The position numbers were made by a program, and so were the translations under genes. Below the pieces are notes generated by a model. It worked only from the letters and a program-made list of their open reading frames with translations, searched no databases and was not told the origin of the DNA. A DNA stretch of 5,290 nucleotides from an uncultured Lachnospiraceae bacterium (GTDB taxonomy: Bacteria; Bacillota; Clostridia; Lachnospirales; Lachnospiraceae), in NCBI GenBank assembly GCA_947174725.1, contig CAMWKA010000155.1, positions 1 to 5,290 on the forward strand, in the 5' to 3' direction. Numbering within the stretch: the stretch's first letter is position 1; every line of letters starts with the position of its first letter. Of the stretch, positions 1-5,290 are shown piece by piece.

Positions 1-952
1 CATTGATACAGCCATTTCTCCACATCCGGTTAAGAGCGTCCTGTCTTTCTTCAGAAGTCATTTCATTATCCGAGACACTGATCTCCAAAAGCCTTCCGGT
101 CTGATCCAGCTCAAAGGGATGATTCAGATCAAATTCCGGAACATTGGTCATGGCCAGTATCTCTCCGGTATTCGGCCGCATCACGATAATAGAGACGCTT
201 TCCGCTTCTTTTGTTACCATTGCCTGTTCCGCCAGCTGCTGCGCGTACATCTGGATATTGGCATCTATGCTGATCACAAGATCATCTCCGGCAATCGGTT
301 CCCGCCTGCGTTCGCCTTCTTCCGGAACCTCGATTCCCCTGGCATCCGTCACCGTCAGGATCTGTCCCGGTGTTCCCGCCAGATACTCTTCGTACATGAC
401 TTCCAAACCGATGATTCCCTGATTATCCCCGCCGGTAAATCCAAGCACCTTGGATGCCAGTTCTCCATAAGGATAATAGCGTTTGTAATCCTCATCTACC
501 TTAACGCCGGCATACCCATAACTTCTGATCCGGTCTCCGGTCTCTTTATCCACATTACTCCGGATCCGTTCAATGGAAGTATATCTTTCCACTCTGGCAC
601 GGACGTACTCCTCTGATAAAGACAATTCCCTGCACAACATAGCGATAACCGCCTCAGGATCTTCAATCTGGCTGTGAATCACCGAGACGGTACATACCGT
701 GGTATTATCTGCGAGTACAACTCCATTGATATCAAGGATCCTGCCTCTGGCAGCCTTGATATCCCGTTCCCTCTCCTGTACATCGATCGCGCGGCTTCCG
801 TAATCATCCGCCGCCACGATCATCAAAAATCCCAACCTGACTGTCAGGGTGATACAGGCGCACAATATAAACAACCAATAAACAAACAGCTTTTTTTTAT
901 GGAAAATGCGCACCCGTTCAAATACTTTTTCATAATGCTCCGATTTTGACAT
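1..952 (-). CDS. Class B penicillin-binding protein (peptidoglycan transpeptidase), 3' end outside window
   Basis: The visible part is 317 codons, read by translating the reverse strand from ATG at 952; the frame stays open to the window edge. Residues 1-21 are a charged cytoplasmic end and about 22-47 form a single membrane anchor. The pedestal (PBP dimerisation) domain follows, with the family signature RGRILDING at 69-77 and the stretch YPYGELASKVLGFTGG at 160-175. The start of the transpeptidase domain is recognisable from NTGEILAMTN at 261-270. The edge cuts the gene after WRNGCIN (311-317). By ungapped alignment to the neighbouring PBP, the catalytic SxxK serine should lie about seven codons further on, so catalytic competence cannot be judged here. 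The family crosslinks peptidoglycan on the outer membrane face. It lies 64 nt downstream of another class B PBP, the position of spoVD in Bacillus subtilis. Start choice: ATG 952 has a weak GTGAG site 7 nt upstream; in-frame GTG at 964 has AGGA 5 nt upstream and would add four residues. Confidence 0.93.
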   Translation of the reverse strand, partial: MSKSEHYEKVFERVRIFHKKKLFVYWLFILCACITLTVRLGFLMIVAADDYGSRAIDVQERERDIKAARGRILDINGVVLADNTTVCTVSVIHSQIEDPEAVIAMLCRELSLSEEYVRARVERYTSIERIRSNVDKETGDRIRSYGYAGVKVDEDYKRYYPYGELASKVLGFTGGDNQGIIGLEVMYEEYLAGTPGQILTVTDARGIEVPEEGERRREPIAGDDLVISIDANIQMYAQQLAEQAMVTKEAESVSIIVMRPNTGEILAMTNVPEFDLNHPFELDQTGRLLEISVSDNEMTSEERQDALNRMWRNGCIN

Positions 953-1016
953 ATCATAGCTCACATCAATCCTATTGATATAAATCTATTATGCAAATCT
1001 TACACTTATTCTATTC
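953..1016 (-). other. 64-nt spacer between the two PBP genes
   Basis: This is an AT-rich spacer between the stop of the upstream PBP and the start of the downstream one. On the minus strand it holds CATAAT (993-988), a one-mismatch copy of a TATAAT -10 box, but no convincing -35 box at the right distance. A small inverted repeat, ATCAA/TTGAT (965-969 and 975-979), places the AGGA sequence largely in its five-base loop; the stem is too short and AT-rich to be a terminator. Read-through from the upstream PBP is the simplest reading. Confidence 0.4.
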
Positions 1017-3251
1017 TTATCCATCCGGTTGCTCACGTTCTTCAAATCCTATGGATTCTCCTGCGCCATTCTGCAGGATGCTGGAATCCGGATTGATCGG
1101 CACCCCGGTCACCGGATCAAGATATTCTCCATTGAGCGGATCGATCGCATAACCGGTCTCCGGGTCGATCTTGATCGTGATGCCCGCAGGTGCATCATTA
1201 TCCGTATGATCGTCCGGTGTGGTATCTCCCGATGCGTCGTTTCCGGATATCGTCCCGTCATCTACGGCATTGGCAGATAATGTGGAAAGACGATTACCCC
1301 TTTCTTCCAGTTCCCGCTCTTCTTCCTCACTTAATTCTTCCGTCATAAAGATATGCATATAAGGAAGCACGTCCGTCAGGATGGATCTGCAGAGCAGACA
1401 TGCCCTCCTTGTTGCCTGATCCTGCGACGCCGCATTCGGACGGTCGATGACAACATAGATCGCGATCTGCGGATCATCCGCCGGTGCGAATCCCATGAAA
1501 GATACGACATAATTCTGCTTGCCATCTCCCGACGTCTCAGCCGTACCGGTCTTGCCGCCGATCCGATAGCCTGCCGGTCTTGCATAGGTACCGGTACCTT
1601 CCTCTACTACACCGATACAATAATCGATCATCAAATCAGAGACGCTTTCCGAAACCACCTGCCGCAGCATCACCGGTTCGATATTTTCCACAACCGCTCC
1701 GTTTTCATCCCGTATCTGTCTGACCATATGCGGGCGATAATAATAACCGCCGTTGATCAGACTGCAATAAGCGGAGATCGTTTCGATCATCGTCACATTA
1801 TATCCTTGTCCGAAAGTAGAAGTCGCGAGCTCCGTCACTCCCATCGTATCTTCCGTAAACACCAGGGAATCCGTCCTCATCTCTCCCGCCAGATCGATGT
1901 TTGTCCGCAGTCCGAAATTAAAATTCCTAAAATATCTTAGATAATTTGACCTTCCCAGTTTTTGTCCGATCTGCATCAGAGTAACATTGCAGGACTCTTC
2001 CAATGACTGTTTCAGAGTGAGTTCTCCGTCACCATTACGGTTGTGGCAGCGGATATATGTCGTATGTTCGCCCTCGCCAAAGGCCATATAGCCCTCGCAG
2101 AAGAATCTGTCCCCATCGTGGATCACCCCGGCGTCCAGAGCAGCCGCCATCGTAAATGTCTTGCATACGCTGCCCGGTTCATAGGACTCTGAGATACAGA
2201 AATTCCTCCACAACGTTTCCACGGCTTCCTTTTCTTCCTCTTCGGTCATCATCGCCAAAGTCTCTGCCGGATAAATCGGCGAAAGATTCAATTCCACATT
2301 GGTGGGATCGCTTAAATGAAATCCCGGATAGCTTGCCATGGCAAGGATCTCTCCGGTATCGACTTCCATGATGATAACACCCGTATTATCGGAACCCATC
2401 TCTCCTTCACGGTAGTCATTGGCATACTCTTCATTATAAGCCCTGATATTCTCCTCCACGATATTCTGGATATGCGCGTCCAGCGTTGTAACAAGAGTAT
2501 ATCCATCCTGCGCGGGAACAATCGTTCTTTCCAACATATTTTCATCAGAAAGATAACCATACTCCCTTCCGTTGCTGCCGCACAGAATATCATTATAATA
2601 TTCCTCCAGCCCGTACTGTCCGCCCTGCGTCGTTGTAAAACCAATCACGTCGCTGGCCAGCGTATCATAGGGATAACTTCTGACATAAACTGTCTCAAAC
2701 CAGATCCCCTTTTGGGAGATTCCGCTGCCCTCCTCTGCCTGCATCGCCAGATACGGTTCGATCAGGGAATAATCGACTTCCCTCTGAAGGATATAATACT
2801 GTGACTCCGGATGTTCCATAATGTATGTCCTGACTTCCGAAGTATTGATATTAAAACATGTCTGAAGCGCCACCAATGTCGGATCTAACTCCTCTGCTTT
2901 CTCACGCAGCATCTTCGCGTCCAATATGATATTATACCTCACATCGCTGATGGCAAGAGTCGTCCCATTCCGGTCAACAATAGCGCCCCTCCGGTATGGG
3001 ATCGTCCGGCTGTCATATTTTGTCTGGAGATGCCTCATGACAAGCCGTTTATATTCCTCTTCATTATCCGCGCCGAGCATAACGATACGCGCCACCAACG
3101 TAAGAAGGCAGATCAACAGAGCCCCTTCAAACACCATCAGCTTCGCCGCCATGTAATCCTGAAATCTATCCCGGTCATTTACCTTGACGAGCTTCCTGGT
3201 ATTTTTCTTGCGTTTTGATCCACCTTCACCTTTTTGACTTTGATTTTTCAC
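1017..3251 (-). CDS. Class B penicillin-binding protein (FtsI/SpoVD-like peptidoglycan transpeptidase)
   Basis: This complete 744-residue enzyme should crosslink peptidoglycan stem peptides outside the membrane during septum or spore-cortex synthesis. A basic cytoplasmic end (1-36) precedes one membrane segment (about 38-60). The pedestal domain begins with RRGAIVDRNG (87-96). The transpeptidase domain has all three active-site motifs: SVCK (catalytic S361, K364), SCN (420-422) and KTG (567-569), plus the class B signature STFGQG (478-483). After about residue 637 comes an acidic low-complexity linker and then short DPxTG-like repeats (695-724); no PASTA domain is recognisable. C402 and C421 are 19 residues apart, like the redox-active pair recalled for B. 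subtilis SpoVD, but gene order (first PBP after ftsL) matches pbpB/ftsI, so no symbol is assigned. The start is GTG at 3251, preceded by GGAG with a 7-nt spacer. The gene lies 15 nt after the ftsL-like stop and is almost certainly cotranscribed with it. Confidence 0.97.
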   Translation of the reverse strand: MKNQSQKGEGGSKRKKNTRKLVKVNDRDRFQDYMAAKLMVFEGALLICLLTLVARIVMLGADNEEEYKRLVMRHLQTKYDSRTIPYRRGAIVDRNGTTLAISDVRYNIILDAKMLREKAEELDPTLVALQTCFNINTSEVRTYIMEHPESQYYILQREVDYSLIEPYLAMQAEEGSGISQKGIWFETVYVRSYPYDTLASDVIGFTTTQGGQYGLEEYYNDILCGSNGREYGYLSDENMLERTIVPAQDGYTLVTTLDAHIQNIVEENIRAYNEEYANDYREGEMGSDNTGVIIMEVDTGEILAMASYPGFHLSDPTNVELNLSPIYPAETLAMMTEEEEKEAVETLWRNFCISESYEPGSVCKTFTMAAALDAGVIHDGDRFFCEGYMAFGEGEHTTYIRCHNRNGDGELTLKQSLEESCNVTLMQIGQKLGRSNYLRYFRNFNFGLRTNIDLAGEMRTDSLVFTEDTMGVTELATSTFGQGYNVTMIETISAYCSLINGGYYYRPHMVRQIRDENGAVVENIEPVMLRQVVSESVSDLMIDYCIGVVEEGTGTYARPAGYRIGGKTGTAETSGDGKQNYVVSFMGFAPADDPQIAIYVVIDRPNAASQDQATRRACLLCRSILTDVLPYMHIFMTEELSEEEERELEERGNRLSTLSANAVDDGTISGNDASGDTTPDDHTDNDAPAGITIKIDPETGYAIDPLNGEYLDPVTGVPINPDSSILQNGAGESIGFEEREQPDG
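1080..1169 (-). repeat. DPxTG-like octapeptide repeats at the PBP C-terminus
   Basis: Residues 695-724 of the PBP contain four consecutive eight-residue units: IDPETGYA, IDPLNGEY, LDPVTGVP and a degenerate INPDSSIL. The shared pattern is an aliphatic residue, D or N, P, two variable residues, then usually G. They follow a linker rich in D, T, S, G and N at about 651-690. Their position, after the transpeptidase domain on the outer face of the membrane, is where PASTA domains sit in many Firmicutes PBPs. Function is unknown; wall contact or a spacer role is only a guess. Confidence 0.75.
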
Positions 3252-3266
3252 CCGTTTACTCCATTC

Positions 3267-3707
3267 CTATTCAGGCATGTCCATGTACTGCTTCACATAG
3301 TCCTCAATCTCACCTGAGTAAATGACGATCTGACCCTCGCCTGCCAGCTTCATCCCCAACTCTTCTATCGCAATACGTTCGATCTCCTGAATATTGACCG
3401 CACTGTAGATCCTGTCCTCGTACAGGTCATTATCCAGACGCAGCGACTCATACTGACTCTGCAGGGATGCCTTCTGGTTCATCAAGGCAGTCACTTCTGC
3501 CTGTACATTTATATAATGCCAAATTATGAAGCATAATGCAACTACTGTTGCAACAATTAATATCGCATTATATATCTTTTTATGATATGCCCGTCTTTCC
3601 AGTTTCTCCTGCTCCCTTGCGGATCTGGATCTGACATAAAACTCTTTTTCCGTCTCTCTTGGCAGCCGCCTTGCAGCACTACCATATACATAACTTCTTC
3701 CTGCCAT
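3267..3707 (-). CDS. ftsL: FtsL-like cell division protein (septum initiator family)
   Basis: This is a small bitopic membrane protein of 146 residues from the chosen start. FtsL works with DivIC/FtsB at the septum to recruit and activate the FtsW-PBP synthase. Residues 1-45 form a long, strongly basic cytoplasmic end, about 47-66 are the single membrane segment, and about 67-103 look like an extracytoplasmic coiled coil. The end carries the typical wording IERIAIEELGMKLAGEGQIV, close to the EELGM...GE pattern of FtsL/DivIC proteins. Sequence of this family is poorly conserved, so the name rests on architecture, that motif and the place between rsmH and a PBP gene. The frame is open upstream to TTG at 3728 (seven more residues), but no ribosome site precedes that codon, whereas GGGAG lies 14 nt before ATG 3707. 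It is separated from rsmH by 47 nt. Confidence 0.87.
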   Translation of the reverse strand: MAGRSYVYGSAARRLPRETEKEFYVRSRSAREQEKLERRAYHKKIYNAILIVATVVALCFIIWHYINVQAEVTALMNQKASLQSQYESLRLDNDLYEDRIYSAVNIQEIERIAIEELGMKLAGEGQIVIYSGEIEDYVKQYMDMPE

Positions 3708-3716
3708 AATTCTTTT

Positions 3717-3726
3717 CACTTCTCCC
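3717..3726 (-). promoter_or_regulatory. Ribosome binding site deciding the ftsL-like start
   Basis: On the minus strand GGGAGAAGTG lies upstream of ATG 3707. The GGAG core ends 14 nt before the ATG, which is longer than the usual 5-9 nt. It overlaps the first codons of the longer TTG-initiated frame, so the two readings are exclusive. A GTG at 3719 within it is too close (2 nt) to be served by the same site. The start is therefore favoured at 3707 but not certain. Confidence 0.5.
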
Positions 3727-3754
3727 AAACTGATTTTTCTTAAATATTGATCAT

Positions 3755-4690
3755 CTATGAGTTTTTCTCAAAAATTCTTAGTTTTGCCGGCTTTGCCCGT
3801 CTGTTTCTCTCTATCTCCTCTTCCGATGCCGTGATCGGCTTTCTCCCAACACATTTTCCAAGAGGTTTTTTGCCGCATACGCATACCGGCAGTTCCGGCG
3901 GACAGGTGCACGGATGCTCCGCTTCACGAAAAGCATTTTTCACGATCCGGTCTTCCAAAGACTGAAAGGTGATCACCGCTATCCTACCACCGGGATGCAG
4001 GTACGCTATCATATTTTTCAAGGCTTCCCCTAAGACATCTAATTCACTGTTGCATTCTATCCGGATCGCCTGAAATGTCCGCTTGGAAGGATGTCCATCC
4101 GCGCGCATCTTTGCAGGGATCGCGGCCTTTATAATGGCATTTAACTCAAATGTGGTTTTTATCCTCTTGTTCTTTCTTGCCAACACGATATGTTTCGCAA
4201 TATTCTTGGCAAACTTTTCTTCTCCGTAATTTTTTATCATATGGAACAATGCCATCTCATCATAGGTATTAACGATCTCCTCGGCAGTCAGGGTCTGTCT
4301 GGTATCCATCCTCATGTCAAGCGGCGCGTCGATACGATAGGAAAATCCCCGCTCTCCGTTGTCCAGTTGATAAGAGGAAACTCCCAGATCCAGGAGGATA
4401 CCATCTACTCCGTCGATGCCCAGTTCCCGCAATCGATCAACCGCCTCCCGATAGTTGCAGCGGATGATGGTCACCTTATCCCCATACTCTGCCAGCCTCG
4501 CTGTTGCTGCCTTGATCGCATCACCATCCTGATCGACTCCGTAAAGATGTCCCCTTTCGGTCAGTCCGGAAGCGATCTCATAAGAATGGCCGCCGCCGCC
4601 AAGCGTTCCGTCAAGATACACCCCATCCGGCTTGACAGCCAGTCCTTCTATTGTCTCATTCAGTAAAACCGGCTGATGCGAGAATTCCAC
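3755..4690 (-). CDS. rsmH: 16S rRNA (cytosine(1402)-N4)-methyltransferase RsmH (MraW)
   Basis: RsmH uses S-adenosylmethionine to methylate N4 of C1402 in the 16S rRNA decoding centre. From GTG 4690 the protein has 311 residues, the usual family length, and begins [12 protein letters not shown], the canonical N-terminus. Visible motifs in order are the SAM-binding loop [10 protein letters not shown] (27-36), [10 protein letters not shown] (97-106), [15 protein letters not shown] (200-214), [18 protein letters not shown] (234-251), a CxC...CxC segment starting [14 protein letters not shown] (259-272) and the tail [13 protein letters not shown]. The frame is open further upstream to TTG 4744, but those 18 extra residues do not resemble the family, and an AAAGGGG ribosome site sits 6 nt before GTG 4690. 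The gene follows mraZ by 80 nt and precedes the ftsL-like gene, the standard dcw order. Nothing suggests loss of function. Confidence 0.98.
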   Translation of the reverse strand: MEFSHQPVLLNETIEGLAVKPDGVYLDGTLGGGGHSYEIASGLTERGHLYGVDQDGDAIKAATARLAEYGDKVTIIRCNYREAVDRLRELGIDGVDGILLDLGVSSYQLDNGERGFSYRIDAPLDMRMDTRQTLTAEEIVNTYDEMALFHMIKNYGEEKFAKNIAKHIVLARKNKRIKTTFELNAIIKAAIPAKMRADGHPSKRTFQAIRIECNSELDVLGEALKNMIAYLHPGGRIAVITFQSLEDRIVKNAFREAEHPCTCPPELPVCVCGKKPLGKCVGRKPITASEEEIERNRRAKPAKLRIFEKNS

Positions 4691-4696
4691 TGCAAA

Positions 4697-4703
4697 CCCC
4701 TTT
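4697..4703 (-). promoter_or_regulatory. Ribosome binding site fixing the GTG start of rsmH
   Basis: Minus-strand AAAGGGG, followed by six bases (TTTGCA) and the GTG at 4690. It supports the start that gives the canonical MEF N-terminus. The 80-nt spacer around it (4691-4770) also carries three GGCGG copies on the minus strand (4765-4761, 4738-4734, 4722-4718) and a perfect 10-bp palindrome TTTTGCAAAA (4723-4732). I see no terminator or clear promoter in that spacer. Confidence 0.8.
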
Positions 4704-4770
4704 CCCAAACTGCATGTCCGCCTTTTGCAAAAACCGCCCGTCAAAACATAGACAACTTTTCCGCCGGCAG

Positions 4771-5202
4771 TTACAGACGAATACCAAATTCCACAAGCTT
4801 CTCGGCAATCGCCGACATATCCTCGATATCCGTAATCTGCTCATATCTGGACTTGTCCCAAATCTCCAGCCGGCTTCCGACGCCGGCTAAGATAACATTC
4901 TTTTCCAATCCGGCATATTCCCTGAGACTGGGTGGGATAAACACACGCCCCTGCCCATCAATGCCGCCGTCCGTTGCTCCTGCAATCAGGAATCGTGAAA
5001 GGGTACGCGCTTCCTTTAACCCGAAGGGCATCCCCTGGATCTCCTGCTGGATATTTTTCCAGGAAGGGGCATCCACCAGCCACAGACATCCATCCAGACC
5101 TTTGGTCACAACAAAACCACCCTCCAGCTCTCCTCTGAGCTGGGTGGGAATGATAATCCTTCCCTTGGGATCGATTGTGTGGCTAAATTCCCCCTGAAAC
5201 AT
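4771..5202 (-). CDS. mraZ: Transcriptional regulator MraZ
   Basis: MraZ is a DNA-binding protein of 143 residues, the normal family length, with two SpoVT/AbrB-like domains that assemble into rings and bind G-rich direct repeats upstream of its own gene, controlling the dcw operon. The first domain shows the motif DPKGRIIIP (11-19) after the typical [10 protein letters not shown] opening. The second shows [18 protein letters not shown] (82-99), very close to the family consensus. The start is ATG 5202, preceded by GGAG with a spacer of six bases. It is the first gene of the cluster in this window. Autoregulation is suggested by repeated G-rich boxes at 5257-5281, which is inference from the E. 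coli and Mycoplasma systems. Residues after 130 ([10 protein letters not shown]) end as in other members, so it is complete. Confidence 0.98.
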   Translation of the reverse strand: MFQGEFSHTIDPKGRIIIPTQLRGELEGGFVVTKGLDGCLWLVDAPSWKNIQQEIQGMPFGLKEARTLSRFLIAGATDGGIDGQGRVFIPPSLREYAGLEKNVILAGVGSRLEIWDKSRYEQITDIEDMSAIAEKLVEFGIRL

Positions 5203-5214
5203 TTTTTCTCCAAC

Positions 5215-5246
5215 TATTTACTAATCAAAACATTCAGTAATCAAAA
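5215..5246 (-). repeat. Imperfect 16-bp tandem repeat upstream of mraZ
   Basis: Two adjacent 16-bp units lie head to tail at 5215-5230 and 5231-5246. On the minus strand they read TTTTGATTACTGAATG then TTTTGATTAGTAAATA, agreeing at 13 of 16 positions. An inverted pair, AAACATT (5253... side, 5251-5245) and AATGTTT (5234-5228), overlaps the first unit with a 10-nt spacer. The repeat ends shortly before the mraZ ribosome site, so it would lie in the mRNA leader or in the promoter itself. Role unknown. Confidence 0.7.
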
Positions 5247-5275
5247 TGTTTAGCACCCCCTTTCATCCACTACAA
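5247..5275 (-). promoter_or_regulatory. Candidate mraZ promoter (weak)
   Basis: On the minus strand TTGTAG (5275-5270) and TAAACA (5252-5247) are 17 nt apart, and TGC directly before the second hexamer resembles an extended -10. Each hexamer matches the vegetative consensus at only three positions. A start site near 5240 would give a leader of about 40 nt. The G-rich boxes fall within and just upstream of it, which would suit repression by MraZ. The true promoter could instead lie beyond the window. Confidence 0.3.
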
Positions 5276-5281
5276 ACAACT
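5257..5281 (-). promoter_or_regulatory. Candidate MraZ operator: three G-rich boxes at 10-nt period
   Basis: Three five-base boxes occur on the minus strand at exact 10-nt steps: AGTTG (5281-5277), AGTGG (5271-5267) and AGGGG (5261-5257). Each is followed by five bases of less conserved sequence. In E. coli MraZ binds three TGGGN boxes separated by five bases, the same geometry. The first box is a poor match, so two boxes may be the functional core. Position 55-80 nt before the mraZ ATG fits an autoregulatory site. Confidence 0.45.
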
Positions 5282-5290
5282 TTAATGCAT

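Noticed and set aside
119..949. Plus-strand open frames across 119-949
   Set aside because: They lie opposite the partial PBP, whose minus-strand frame is continuous with recognisable PBP motifs. Their translations have no family resemblance.
965..979. ATCAA/TTGAT hairpin as a terminator between the PBPs
   Set aside because: A five-base AT-rich stem without a following T-run is too weak for intrinsic termination.
1353..1940. Long plus-strand open frame of 195 codons opposite the complete PBP
   Set aside because: It is antisense to the transpeptidase domain, is rich in R, H and I as expected of a shadow frame, and lacks a sensible context.
4190..4666. Plus-strand open frame of 158 codons opposite rsmH
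   Set aside because: It is entirely antisense to conserved RsmH motifs and has no recognisable domain.
4656..4715. Possible 19-codon leader peptide, ATG at 4715 on the minus strand, overlapping the rsmH start
   Set aside because: An AGGCGG sequence precedes it by only 2 nt, it overlaps the well-supported rsmH start in another frame, and nothing indicates translation.
1..5290. Search for mobile elements, CRISPR arrays, tRNA or a novel defence system
   Set aside because: Both strands are accounted for by conserved cell wall and division genes with short gaps; no repeat array, transposase, integrase or RNA gene is visible.

Overview
This window is the start of a division and cell wall (dcw) gene cluster from a Gram-positive bacterium. 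Every gene is on the minus strand, so the operon reads from right to left. The gene order is mraZ, rsmH (mraW), an ftsL-type gene, a class B penicillin-binding protein, then a second class B penicillin-binding protein cut by the left edge. This matches the Firmicutes arrangement known from Bacillus subtilis (mraZ-rsmH-ftsL-pbpB-spoVD). Protein wording, moderate base composition and two adjacent PBPs without visible PASTA repeats suggest Clostridia, probably a Lachnospiraceae-like anaerobe. That placement is inferred from sequence style, not from a search.

Layout from right to left: 5203-5290 is the mraZ upstream region, with a candidate MraZ operator (three G-rich boxes at 10-nt period), a weak promoter candidate and a 16-bp imperfect tandem repeat. 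4771-5202 is mraZ. 4691-4770 is an 80-nt spacer carrying the rsmH ribosome binding site. 3755-4690 is rsmH, starting at GTG. 3267-3707 is the ftsL-like gene. 1017-3251 is a complete 744-residue PBP, starting at GTG. 953-1016 is a 64-nt spacer, and 1-952 is the 5' part of the second PBP. The gaps between genes are short, I see no terminator, and I see no convincing gene on the plus strand.

Together the genes link regulation (MraZ), 16S rRNA methylation (RsmH), assembly of the division complex (FtsL-like bitopic protein) and septal or spore-cortex peptidoglycan crosslinking (the two PBPs). The most interesting details are in the complete PBP. It has a cysteine pair 19 residues apart near the active site, resembling the redox-controlled pair of B. 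subtilis SpoVD. Its C-terminal tail is made of short DPxTG-like repeats where its relatives usually carry PASTA domains. I found no sign of a wholly new system: this is a conserved core locus with a few lineage-specific features.
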